DNA of 64,000 nucleotides from Pseudomonas sp. CC120222-01a (GTDB lineage: Bacteria > Pseudomonadota > Gammaproteobacteria > Pseudomonadales > Pseudomonadaceae): contig NZ_QEQQ01000014.1 in NCBI RefSeq assembly GCF_003097235.1, positions 1 to 64,000 on the forward strand, written 5' to 3'. The notes beneath the pieces are model-generated. The model was not told the origin of the DNA and did not search any database. It saw nothing but the letters and a program-made list of their open reading frames with translations. The position numbers were made by a program, and so were the translations under genes. Below, piece by piece: positions 50,844 through 59,243 of the stretch; the stretch's first letter is position 1; each line of letters starts with the position of its first letter.

Positions 50844-52055
50844 ATGACCACTTTCCAACGTTTCCCAACCCAGCCTCCCGCAGCCGATGTTGCGCAGCTG
50901 AAGGCCCGCATCATTGCCCTGTTGCCCGCCATCGGCGCAGGCGCCGCACAGCGCGAACGCGAGCGCCAGCTGCCCCATGAGGCCATCGCCCAGCTCGCCG
51001 CAGCCGGGCTGTACACCGTGCGCATCCCGACCCGCTACGGCGGGCCTGGGGGCGCGGTCAGCGATGTGATCGAACTGCTGCTGCAGATCGCCTCGGTCGA
51101 CTCCAACGTTGCCCAGGCCCTGCGCCCGGGCTTTGCCTTCGTCGAAGGCCTGCTGGCCGCGCAGGCCGAAGGCGCCGAACAGGAGCGCGAGCGCTGGTTC
51201 GCCCGTTACCTGCAAGGTGCAGTCATCGGCAACGCCGGCTGGGAGCTGGGCGGTGCCAACGGCGCCATCGCGGCGCGGCTGGTGCGCGAGGGTGAGCATT
51301 ACCGCGCCAACGGCAGCAAGTTCTACAGCACCGGCGCATTGTTCGCCGACTACGTCAGCGCGGTGGCGCTGGATGAGGATGAGCAACCGGTGTCGTTCAT
51401 CTTGCCGCGTGACCGCGAAGGCCTGGAGCTGGTCGACGACTTCGACGCCATGGGCCAGCGCCTGACCGCCAGCGGCACCACCCACCTGCACAATGTGCGG
51501 GTCGAGGCCAGCGAGATCCGCACGCGTACCGTGGAGGAGGGCAAGCGCACCCTCGTCACGCCATTCCTGCAGCTGTTCCTCGGCACCGTACTGGCCGGCA
51601 TCGCCCGCAACGCGCTGAACGATGCCACGCGCTTCGCCCGCGAGCATGCCCGGCCGATCAAGCACAGCACTGCCAGCCGCTCGGTGGATGACCCTTACGT
51701 AGCGCTGTCGGTAGGCGATATTGCCGCCCGCGCCTATGGCGCCGAGGCCCTGGTGCTCAAGGCCGCCGCACGCATCGACCAGGCCTGGGCCGCGCAGCTG
51801 GAGGAAGCCGCTGTCGAACAGGCCGCCATCGAGGTCGCACAGGCCCAGTACCTGGTCGCCGAGTTGGCACTCAAGGCGGCCGAAACCCTGTTCGACGTCG
51901 GCGGAGCCTCCACCACCGGCCGCCAGCACAACCTCGACCGGCACTGGCGCAATGCTCGCACCGTGGCCAACCACAACCCGCGCCAGTGGAAGGCTGCGGT
52001 GGTCGGTGCCTGGCAGCTCAAGGGGACCCGTCCGCCTGTCTCGGGGCTGTTTTGA
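50844..52055 (+). CDS. SfnB-type flavin-dependent monooxygenase (acyl-CoA dehydrogenase fold)
   Basis: This is a 403-aa enzyme with the acyl-CoA dehydrogenase fold, SfnB/DszC group, paralogous to the one at 20.1 kb. It has an N-terminal LAAAGLYTVRIPTRYGGPGGA, a middle domain HYRANGSKFYSTGALFADYVSA and a C-terminal NLDRHWRNARTVANHNP. The next gene starts at its stop codon. It probably oxygenates the compound imported by the preceding ABC system using reduced FMN from a separate reductase. Direct evidence of sulfur specificity is absent; it rests on family and on the sigma-54 promoter of the operon. Confidence 0.82.
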   Translation: MTTFQRFPTQPPAADVAQLKARIIALLPAIGAGAAQRERERQLPHEAIAQLAAAGLYTVRIPTRYGGPGGAVSDVIELLLQIASVDSNVAQALRPGFAFVEGLLAAQAEGAEQERERWFARYLQGAVIGNAGWELGGANGAIAARLVREGEHYRANGSKFYSTGALFADYVSAVALDEDEQPVSFILPRDREGLELVDDFDAMGQRLTASGTTHLHNVRVEASEIRTRTVEEGKRTLVTPFLQLFLGTVLAGIARNALNDATRFAREHARPIKHSTASRSVDDPYVALSVGDIAARAYGAEALVLKAAARIDQAWAAQLEEAAVEQAAIEVAQAQYLVAELALKAAETLFDVGGASTTGRQHNLDRHWRNARTVANHNPRQWKAAVVGAWQLKGTRPPVSGLF

Positions 52056-53434
52056 CCGCCCAGCCGGCCTTGCTGGCCGGCCATCTGCAAAGCCCCAAGG
52101 TGCCGGTGATCATCGGCGCCGCGCTGTTCATGGAACTGCTCGACAGCACGGCGGTGATGACGGCCTTGCCGCAGATGGCCGCCGACTTCGGCGAACCGGG
52201 GCTGCGCATGAACCTGGTGGTGTCGCTGTACATGCTCGCCCTGGCACTGTGCGTGCCGGTCAGCGGCTGGGCCGCTGAACGCTTTCGCCCGCGCCAGGTG
52301 ATGCTGCTGGCGATGGGTTTGTTCACCGTCGCCTCGCTGGCCTGCGCCCTGGCCGATACGCTCTGGCAGCTGTGCCTGGGGCGCATGCTGCAAGGGGCGG
52401 CGGGGGCGTTGATGACGCCGGTGGGGCAGGTGATCATCCTGCGCTGGTCAAGCCGCGAACAGCTGCTGCAAGCCATGTCCTGGCTGGCTTTGCCGGCCCT
52501 GGTCGGGCCGTTGATCGGGCCACTGCTGGGTGGGCTGTTGGTGACCGTGTTGTCGTGGCACTGGATCTTCCTGGTCAACCTGCCGATCTGCCTGGTCGGC
52601 TGCTGGTTGATCCTGCACCATGTGCCGGACTACCCGGCACGGCCAGTGCCGCCGCTGGATGTGCGCGGCCTGCTGCTCAGTGGTGGCGCCTTGGCCATGC
52701 TGGTGTTCGGCCTGGAGTCGCTGGGGCTGGGGCAGCTGCCGCGGGCCTGGGCTCTGGCGCTGGTTGCCGGCGGTGTGGCCTGCGCCTTGGGTTACCTGCT
52801 GCATGCGCGGCGACACCCCAGCCCACTGGTCGATCTGTCGCTGCTGCGCCTGCGCAGTTTTGGTGTGGCCCAGGCCGGTGGCGGGCTGTTTCGCCTCGGT
52901 TCGGCGGCGCAGCCGTTCTTGATCGTGCTGCTGTTGCAGAACTGCCTGGGCATGAGCCCGCTGGCGGCCGGGTGGCTGGTGGTCAGTGGTGGCGTGGGGG
53001 CGCTGTTGATGAAGCTGTTGGCCGTGCCGTTGGTGCGGCGCTACGGTTATCGGCGAGTGCTGAGTTGCAACGCCGCGCTCAGCGCTGCGGGGATTGCCCT
53101 GTGTGCCGGCTTTGATCGCGACACTGCGGTCTGGCTGATGGCGGTGGTGCTGTTTGCGGCGGGCCTGGTGCGGTCACTGCAATTCTCGACCTTGGGTGCT
53201 GCCAGTTATCAGGACGTACCCGGTGAGCGCTCGGCGGCGGCCAGTTCGCTCTCGGCGATGTCGGTGCAACTGACCATGGCCATGTCTGTGAGCCTGGCCG
53301 GGGTGATGCTGGGGCTGTTGGCCGGGCTGGACGGGCGCAGTGAAACTTCGGTAGCCGATATCGGCACGGTGATGCTGCTGTGCGCTGTTGTGTGTGGAGC
53401 GTCTGGCCTGGTGTTCCGGCGTTTGGCGGGCTGA
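52052..53434 (+). CDS. MFS transporter (DHA2/EmrB-like)
   Basis: This is a 460-aa multi-membrane protein of the major facilitator superfamily. The DHA2-like first helix FMELLDSTAVMTALPQMAADFG, the helix 4-5 region LGRMLQGAAGALMTPVGQVII and the WHWIFLVNLPICLVGCWLI stretch are typical of EmrB/QacA exporters. A TTG start at 52052 overlaps the upstream stop (TTGA) and gives the expected N-terminus; the first in-frame ATG at 52130 would cut into helix 1. It ends the second ABC operon. It may export a by-product such as the desulfurised carbon skeleton or sulfite (inference). Confidence 0.82.
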   Translation: MTAQPALLAGHLQSPKVPVIIGAALFMELLDSTAVMTALPQMAADFGEPGLRMNLVVSLYMLALALCVPVSGWAAERFRPRQVMLLAMGLFTVASLACALADTLWQLCLGRMLQGAAGALMTPVGQVIILRWSSREQLLQAMSWLALPALVGPLIGPLLGGLLVTVLSWHWIFLVNLPICLVGCWLILHHVPDYPARPVPPLDVRGLLLSGGALAMLVFGLESLGLGQLPRAWALALVAGGVACALGYLLHARRHPSPLVDLSLLRLRSFGVAQAGGGLFRLGSAAQPFLIVLLLQNCLGMSPLAAGWLVVSGGVGALLMKLLAVPLVRRYGYRRVLSCNAALSAAGIALCAGFDRDTAVWLMAVVLFAAGLVRSLQFSTLGAASYQDVPGERSAAASSLSAMSVQLTMAMSVSLAGVMLGLLAGLDGRSETSVADIGTVMLLCAVVCGASGLVFRRLAG

Positions 53435-53458
53435 AGCGAGGCCGTATCGCCCTGGCAT

Positions 53459-53499
53459 TTTTGTCAGTAGCTCCTACCCACGCGTTCGGCTAACGTTCC
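53459..53499 (+). promoter_or_regulatory. Shared Tc upstream element, TcC copy
   Basis: TTTTGTCAGT (53459-53468), 21 bases, then CTAACGTTCC (53490-53499), only 24 bases before the TcC start. Eight of ten bases of the first word equal the TcA and TcB copies, and the spacing is the same. Confidence 0.4.
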
Positions 53500-53522
53500 A
53501 CTGTGGCGCAATGGAGCTGGCT

Positions 53523-56294
53523 ATGGACAACAGAGCCTGTGAGGTGCATCGAAACACTCCAAACGTGAGTGTGAGTGACAGTCGCGGGCTTCTAGTGCGT
53601 GATCTTGTCTATAGTCGCCATCCGGACACGCCGCAGGGGACAGAAGCGCTCGTCACGAAGCACAGCCAGGACGCGCGTGGTTACCTTGCATGCAGCGCAG
53701 ATCCGCTGCTGAGTCGGGCCGGGGTTGTCAACGTCGTTGGGCGCTACGATTTATCGGGCAACGCTGTACGTTGGCAGAGCGTGGATGGCGGAACCTGCCT
53801 GCAGCTTACAGATACTGCCGGCCAGCCATTGCTGCGTGTGGCCCACATCGCCACGCCTGAGATGGCGGCGGACGATTACAGCCAGGCTGTAACCCAGTAC
53901 TGGCACTACGAGCTGCAGGGCCTTCCCGGGCGGCTGGTGGCCATGACCGAACAGGCAGCTGGTGCCCCCCTCCGGTGTGCCGAGCGTCGTGTCTACGCCG
54001 GGCCGGACCTACAGCACCAACAGCGTAATCTGGCAGGGGTATCAATGCTGCATTACGACACGGCAGGGCAGATGAAGATCCTCAGTGTTGCCCTGAGCGG
54101 CGTACCGTCAGGCGTCAGCCGGCGGTTGATGACCGAGGCGGACGATATCGGTGCGCAGGTAGACTGGCAAGGAGAGGAGCCATCGGCCTGGGATGAAATG
54201 CTGGTCCCGCAGCAGCAGGGGCACATCACCTTGAGTACGCTGGATGCGATGGGCACGCCGCTGAACCATGAGGATGCGGCGGGCCATGTGCAGCGTATGG
54301 CCTATGACCTGGCCGGGCGGCTTGCCGCGACCTGGTTGACGCTGCAGGCAGGTGCCGAGCAGGCTGTTGTCAAGGCGCTCAACTACGGTGCAGCCGGGCA
54401 GAAGCTGAGCGAGGCCCACGGCAATGGTCTGTTCACCCGCTATCGCTTCGAGGCCTGTAGCGTTCGCCTGCTGGGCATCGCGACGGTGCGGGAGCCCGAA
54501 CTGAAATTGCTGCTGGATCTGGCTTATACCTATGATCCGGCAGGTAATGTCCTGCGCGTGGTGAACGCCGCACAAGCGACCCGCTTCTGGCGTGGGCAGA
54601 AGGTTGAAGCGGGCAACCAGTATGTCTACGACAGCCTTCATCAACTGGTACGCGCCAGTGGTCGTGAAATGGCCTTGGCGAGGCACGCGTTCATCACCTT
54701 CGACCAAGCGACCTACAGCCAGTACACCCGCACTTATAGCTACGATGTGGGAGGTAACCTGACGCAGATTCGCCACAGAGGGCCGGCCACTGGCAACAAC
54801 TACACCACGGATTTCACTGTGAGCGATCGCAGTAATCGCGCGGTGTTGAGCGCGTTGACGCAGAATCCGCGGGAGGTGGAGGGCATGTTCACGGCTGGAG
54901 GCCAGCAGCGCTTGCTTTATCCGGGGCAGCGTCTGCTCTGGACACCACGCGGCGAGTTGCAACAGGTGTCGCCTGTCACCCGTGAAGGCGCAGATGACGA
55001 TTTTGAAAGGTATCGCTACGCCGGCGACCGACAGCGAGTGTTGAAGCTGACTTCGCGAGAAACGGCTGGTGCCAGAACGGGGCAACGGGTTGTGTATTTG
55101 CCTGGTCTGGAGTTGCGTTCCACATTCATTGGAGGAGCGCAGACGGAGGCGATGCAGATAGTCACCATGGGTGAGCCTGGTCGCGCCCAGGTGCGGGTGC
55201 TGCGTTGGCATGTCGGCCAGCCGGCTGGGGTCGAAAATGATCAATGGCGCTTCAGCCATGATGACCTGAGCGGCAGCTGCCTGCTGGAGACGGACAGCAA
55301 GGGCAGCGTCATCAGTCAGGAAGAGTTCTATCCGTACGGGGGGACAGCCATCTTTACCGGGCGTTCCGCGACCGAGGCGAGTTACAAGAGCTTGCGCTAC
55401 TCCGGCAAGGAACGTGATGTCAGCGGGCTGTATTACTACGGCTGGCGCTATTACCAAACTTGGGCCGGACGTTGGCTGAGCGCCGACCCTGCTGGCATGG
55501 TGGACGGTCTCAACCTGTACCGGATGGTCAGGAACAATCCGACTTCAGCCGTCGACCCTGATGGCAAGAATTCGCAGGATTTGGCTACCGAGCATGCTAA
55601 CCCAGGTTCGCATCTCGAGGCGCCACCGCGCCAGCTTGTCGACATGATCCGGGAAACTTTTCAGGTGCGCGCACGTGAGATGAGCCTGGTTCCGAATGAG
55701 CGGGTCATTCATACGGATCAATTCACCTTGTATCGGGGGGCTGCGCAGCCAAAGCGGCTCAAGATTATCTCCCATGGCAAACCAGTTGCTACGCCGGCCA
55801 CGGATGGCCAGCATGTAGAACGGGTATTTACCGCATCAGCCAACATGAACTTTTTCACTGAAAACGGCTTCATGGCTGTAGTCGCTACCGAACAGGCGTC
55901 ACCGAACTCGCTTGAGTCTTTCGTCAAAGGAGAGCGGCCGGTGAGAGAGCGGTTTTTGCGGGGTGACAATGTTTCTAACTATACATTGGCAGAGCTGGCG
56001 CCAGGAAAGAGCTCAAGTGAGACAGTGAAAGAATACGAGCGAGCGCCGTTCAAGATGAAGATGGAGCGGATGGCGAATCACAATGAGGTCGATGTCCTAT
56101 TGATAAACGCACCGGTCAATGTCAGCGACGTGCTGCAATCGCTCGAGTCCCGGGGATTGCACTATTCCTCCGTTGATAATCTGTACTGCCGCGGTGCAAG
56201 GCCCGTTCGAGGGTCTCGGTTCTGGCGCGGGCTTGTTGGGCGTCTGCAAAATTGGCGGGACGGCGCCGGGCCGCAGCGTGCCGCCCACAGATAG
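53523..56294 (+). CDS. Tc toxin TcC component (TccC-like) with variable C-terminal effector domain
   Basis: This is a 923-aa TcC subunit. The N-terminus VHRNTPNVSVSDSRGLLVRDL and many RHS/YD repeats lead to the conserved core end GLYYYGWRYYQTWAGRW, GLNLYRMVRNNPTSAVDPDG (678-681). In the family, self-cleavage frees the following effector at this point. Residues 682-923 form the hypervariable effector. It includes KRLKIISHGKP, NMNFFTENGFMAVVA, VSNYTLAELAPG and VDVLLINAPVNVSDVLQSL, and loosely recalls the Stv 'putative adhesin' domain found behind polymorphic RHS proteins. The start at 53523 follows GGAG. It is separated from TcB by a transporter operon. Confidence 0.88.
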   Translation: MDNRACEVHRNTPNVSVSDSRGLLVRDLVYSRHPDTPQGTEALVTKHSQDARGYLACSADPLLSRAGVVNVVGRYDLSGNAVRWQSVDGGTCLQLTDTAGQPLLRVAHIATPEMAADDYSQAVTQYWHYELQGLPGRLVAMTEQAAGAPLRCAERRVYAGPDLQHQQRNLAGVSMLHYDTAGQMKILSVALSGVPSGVSRRLMTEADDIGAQVDWQGEEPSAWDEMLVPQQQGHITLSTLDAMGTPLNHEDAAGHVQRMAYDLAGRLAATWLTLQAGAEQAVVKALNYGAAGQKLSEAHGNGLFTRYRFEACSVRLLGIATVREPELKLLLDLAYTYDPAGNVLRVVNAAQATRFWRGQKVEAGNQYVYDSLHQLVRASGREMALARHAFITFDQATYSQYTRTYSYDVGGNLTQIRHRGPATGNNYTTDFTVSDRSNRAVLSALTQNPREVEGMFTAGGQQRLLYPGQRLLWTPRGELQQVSPVTREGADDDFERYRYAGDRQRVLKLTSRETAGARTGQRVVYLPGLELRSTFIGGAQTEAMQIVTMGEPGRAQVRVLRWHVGQPAGVENDQWRFSHDDLSGSCLLETDSKGSVISQEEFYPYGGTAIFTGRSATEASYKSLRYSGKERDVSGLYYYGWRYYQTWAGRWLSADPAGMVDGLNLYRMVRNNPTSAVDPDGKNSQDLATEHANPGSHLEAPPRQLVDMIRETFQVRAREMSLVPNERVIHTDQFTLYRGAAQPKRLKIISHGKPVATPATDGQHVERVFTASANMNFFTENGFMAVVATEQASPNSLESFVKGERPVRERFLRGDNVSNYTLAELAPGKSSSETVKEYERAPFKMKMERMANHNEVDVLLINAPVNVSDVLQSLESRGLHYSSVDNLYCRGARPVRGSRFWRGLVGRLQNWRDGAGPQRAAHR

Positions 56295-56321
56295 CCCGCG
56301 CATGGGCCGGCACAGGAAAAC
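56290..56321. repeat. Degenerate REP half-unit
   Basis: Sequence gatagcccgcgcatgggccggcacagg between the convergent TcC and sfnR genes resembles one arm of the local REP elements. Confidence 0.4.
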
Positions 56322-57422
56322 TCAGATGGACAACCGCACCACCCGGTTATCCAGCACCTGCGGCGCCTGCCCCCGGCGCTTGTTCACCACCAGCTCGCCG
56401 ATCGCAATCAGCCGCGTGCGCGTGACGTTGCGCGACAACCCCAGCAACTGCGCGGTATGCACCTGGTTGTAATGGCAGAAGTGATACGCCGAACGCAGCA
56501 GGGCATTCTCGACCTTCTCGTACAGATCGCCAGGCTGCTCCTCATACAACCGGCTGAATGCCTGCAGCAGCAGATCGTCCACGCCATGGTTCACTGGCGT
56601 TTCTTCCTGGCGTTCCAGGCGCAGGTTGGACAGGCGCAGGTCCTGGGCCTGGACCACCCCATCGCCGCAGGTCAGCAGGCTGTGGTGAATGACGTTCTCC
56701 AGCTCGCGGATATTGCCCGGCCAGCTGTACTCGACCAGCTTGGCCTGGGCCTTGGGGCTCAGTTCCACCGGCCCGTAACCCAGCCGCTCGCTGTAGCTGC
56801 GGATGAAATGCCGGGCCAGCGGCAGGATGTCCCCCGGCCGGTCGCGCAGCGGGTGCAGTTGCAGGGTCACCACGTTCAGCCGGTAGTACAGGTCTTCGCG
56901 GAAATGCCCGGCGTTGATGGCTTTCTCCAGCTGCACGTTGGTCGCCGCCAGCACCCGTACATTGATCGGGATGCTCTTGCGCGAACCCAGGCGCACCACT
57001 TCGCGCTCCTGCAACACGCGCAGCAGCTTGACCTGGATCGGCAGCGGCAGGTCACCGATCTCGTCAAGGAACAGCGTGCCGCCATTGGCCTCTTCGAACC
57101 AGCCGGCCTTGGCCGCCAGGGCGCCGGTGAAGGCGCCCTTTTCATGGCCGAACAGCTCGGCTTCGACCAGCGACTCGGAGAACGCACCGCAGTTCACCGC
57201 GATGAACGGGCCGTTGCGCCGGCCGCTGAGGTTGTGAATATGGCGCGCGACCAGTTCCTTGCCCGTGCCGGTTTCGCCAATGATCAGGACGCTGGCCTCG
57301 CTGGGGGCGACCTGTTGCAGGTGGGCGAGCAGCGCCTGCGACCTGGGGTCTTCGAAGACCTGTGCGGTCGCCCTGATCGAGGTAGCCAGTGTCGGTGACG
57401 GGGGGAGGGTCAGCAGTTGCAT
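56322..57422 (-). CDS. sfnR: Sigma-54-dependent activator SfnR
   Basis: This is a 366-aa bacterial enhancer-binding protein without an N-terminal sensor domain, as known for SfnR, which activates dimethyl sulfone and other organosulfur genes with sigma-54. The AAA+ domain has Walker A GETGTGKE, the sigma-54 contact GAFTGA, Walker B TLFLDEIGDL and the R-finger region FREDLYYRLNVV. A short C-terminal Fis-type helix-turn-helix carries NQVHTAQLLGLSRNVTRTRL. With no sensor, activity depends on its amount. It is the last gene of sfnECR, nine bases behind sfnC. It is the probable activator of the four sigma-54 promoters listed here. Confidence 0.9.
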   Translation of the reverse strand: MQLLTLPPSPTLATSIRATAQVFEDPRSQALLAHLQQVAPSEASVLIIGETGTGKELVARHIHNLSGRRNGPFIAVNCGAFSESLVEAELFGHEKGAFTGALAAKAGWFEEANGGTLFLDEIGDLPLPIQVKLLRVLQEREVVRLGSRKSIPINVRVLAATNVQLEKAINAGHFREDLYYRLNVVTLQLHPLRDRPGDILPLARHFIRSYSERLGYGPVELSPKAQAKLVEYSWPGNIRELENVIHHSLLTCGDGVVQAQDLRLSNLRLERQEETPVNHGVDDLLLQAFSRLYEEQPGDLYEKVENALLRSAYHFCHYNQVHTAQLLGLSRNVTRTRLIAIGELVVNKRRGQAPQVLDNRVVRLSI

Positions 57423-57431
57423 GGGCGATAC

Positions 57432-58616
57432 TCAGGAATAGAAGGATGGGGCAGGGCGCTTGCCGCCGAGGGCCCACTCGCCGAGCTCGTGGATGCGGTA
57501 ATCCACCGGGTCGTGCAGGGTTTGCGTCCTCAGGTTGCGCCAGTGGCGGTCGAAGCGCAGCGAGGCATGGGTGGCGCGGGCGCCGGTCACCTCGAACAGG
57601 CGGTTGCAGATGTCCAGGCCATGGCGCGTGGCCGCGACCTTGGCAGTACCGATGGCCAGGGCCAGGTCGCCGCGCTCCTCGGCGCTCAGCGCCTGCTCCT
57701 TGGCCCAGGCGCTGTCGAGCTGGCGGGCAGCACGGGCGATCAGCAAGCGCACGCTCTCCAGCCCCACCCAGAACTCGCCGTAGTGGCGCAGCACGTAGGG
57801 GTCTTCGGTACTGCTGGCGGCGGTGGAACGGAACCACGGCCGGCTTTCCTTGAGGCTGTACTGGCGCGCCTCGTCGAAGGCACCTTCAGCAATGCCAAGG
57901 AACAGGTTGGCGAAGTGCAGCTGGGCGATCAGCGGGCGCAGGGCGGCGAACGGCGTGCTCAACGGGCCGGGGTCGAGCAGCAGTTCGTCGTGCTCGACGC
58001 GCACCCGTTCGAAGGTGGCGCTGCCACTGTCGGTCTGGCGCTGGCCGATGTTGTTCCAGTCGTTGTGCAGGGTGATGCCGGTGCGCCCGCTGGGGATCGC
58101 GGCAATCAGCAGCTTGCCGCCAGCGCGCTCGTCCACCGCCGAGGCGATCAGCATTTCCGAGTCGCTGGCGCCGGAGCAGAAGCTCTTCTTGCCAGAGAAC
58201 TCGCACCAGCCGTCGAGGTGCCTGACCACGGTGCGGGTGTCCAGCGGGTTGAGGGCGTTGCCCCAGAACCAGTGCTTGCGCGCAGTTTGTTCGAACCACG
58301 GTTGCCATTGCTCCGGGCGCGAGAACAGGCGCACGGTGGCCAGCATCAGGTGATGGAAGCCGAACACGTGGGCAAGCGAACTGTCGACCCGGGCGAACTC
58401 GCGCACCACCTCGAAGGTGTCATGCCAGCTCGCACCCTGGCCGCCAAAGGCCTGGGGAATCACCAGCGACAGCAGGCCGCTGTGGCGCAGGGCATCGCGT
58501 TCGGCCTTGGGCGTGCCACCGCGCTCGTCGCGTTCCACCGCGGTCTGGGCGAACCGTGCGGCCAGTTCGCGCGCCACCACGAGTGCCGGTCGGGCCGCAT
58601 TCAGAGGTGCATTCAT
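57432..58616 (-). CDS. sfnC: SfnC/MsuC-type FMNH2-dependent monooxygenase (acyl-CoA dehydrogenase fold)
   Basis: This is a 394-aa acyl-CoA-dehydrogenase-fold protein matching the middle gene of sfnECR in P. putida and msuC in P. aeruginosa. Features are LRHSGLLSLVIPQAFGGQGA, the middle stretch CEFSGKKSFCSGASDSEML and the C-terminal SLRFDRHWRNLRTQTLHDP. MsuC oxidises methanesulfinate to methanesulfonate with reduced flavin, so a related sulfinate oxidation is expected. GAGGAG precedes the start. It is nine bases from both neighbours, so the operon is tight. Confidence 0.85.
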   Translation of the reverse strand: MNAPLNAARPALVVARELAARFAQTAVERDERGGTPKAERDALRHSGLLSLVIPQAFGGQGASWHDTFEVVREFARVDSSLAHVFGFHHLMLATVRLFSRPEQWQPWFEQTARKHWFWGNALNPLDTRTVVRHLDGWCEFSGKKSFCSGASDSEMLIASAVDERAGGKLLIAAIPSGRTGITLHNDWNNIGQRQTDSGSATFERVRVEHDELLLDPGPLSTPFAALRPLIAQLHFANLFLGIAEGAFDEARQYSLKESRPWFRSTAASSTEDPYVLRHYGEFWVGLESVRLLIARAARQLDSAWAKEQALSAEERGDLALAIGTAKVAATRHGLDICNRLFEVTGARATHASLRFDRHWRNLRTQTLHDPVDYRIHELGEWALGGKRPAPSFYS

Positions 58617-58625
58617 GGCGGCTCC

Positions 58626-59186
58626 TCAGGCGCTTTCACGGCGTGCGTGATGGGCGCCGAACAGCGGCACGGCGCGCTCGGCGGCCAGGCGGATGCGTGC
58701 GTCAAGGGCATCGCTGGAGACCTGGTAGTCGGCCAGCTCGGCCTGGCTGGCATACACGCCGATCGGCAGGGTCAGGGCCTGCAGGAAGCTGAACAGCGGG
58801 CGCAGCTGGTGGTCGAGCACCAGCGCGTGGCGTTCGCTGCCACCGGTGGCGGCGAGCAGCACGGGGGTGTCGACGAGGGCGTCCTGGCCGATCAGGTCGA
58901 ACAGGTGCTTGAAGTGGCCGGGGAAGCTGCCGCGGTAGACGGGCGCGGCCACCACCAGCAGGTCGGCCTTTTCCACCAGACGCAGTTGTTGCTCCACGGC
59001 GTCGGGCAGCTCGCTGCGCCACAGCGCGGCACCCAGTGGCCGAGCGATGTCGCCCAGTTCGATCAGGTGCGGCTTGATGTGCAGGTGCTGGCTCAGTTCG
59101 GTGAGGATGGCCTCGGTCAGGGCCAAGGTACGCGATGGGCGGCTGGTACCGCCGGACAGGGCTACGACGTTCAGTGGGGTGCTCAT
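58626..59186 (-). CDS. sfnE: NAD(P)H-dependent FMN reductase SfnE/MsuE
   Basis: This is a 186-aa flavin reductase of the flavodoxin-like NADPH-dependent FMN reductase family. VVALSGGTSRPSRTLALTEAI forms the phosphate loop, ADLLVVAAPVYRGSFPGHFKHLFDL the flavin site and LLAATGGSERHALVLDHQLRPLFSF the typical MsuE/SsuE stretch, given here in parts. It supplies reduced FMN to sulfonate and sulfone monooxygenases. The start at 59186 follows GGAG. It is the first gene of sfnECR. A -24/-12 promoter lies at 59228-59243. The msuD gene that follows msuE in P. aeruginosa is absent here. Confidence 0.92.
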   Translation of the reverse strand: MSTPLNVVALSGGTSRPSRTLALTEAILTELSQHLHIKPHLIELGDIARPLGAALWRSELPDAVEQQLRLVEKADLLVVAAPVYRGSFPGHFKHLFDLIGQDALVDTPVLLAATGGSERHALVLDHQLRPLFSFLQALTLPIGVYASQAELADYQVSSDALDARIRLAAERAVPLFGAHHARRESA

Positions 59187-59227
59187 GGGCAGGTCTCCGG
59201 TTCTTGGTAAGCGGGGGACTTTGCTTG

Positions 59228-59243
59228 AGCAATCGTCGTGCCG
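59228..59243 (-). promoter_or_regulatory. Sigma-54 (-24/-12) promoter of sfnECR
   Basis: On the minus strand this reads CGGCACGACGATTGCT, an almost perfect TGGCACG-N4-TTGCW. The predicted transcript start is near 59217, 31 bases before the sfnE start. Two GCAACA half-sites lie upstream. It suggests autoregulation by SfnR. Confidence 0.75.

Noticed and set aside
53388..53522. Upstream extension of TcC to an earlier in-frame start
   Set aside because: It overlaps the MFS gene and the promoter element. GGAG six bases before 53523 and the family N-terminus support the later start.
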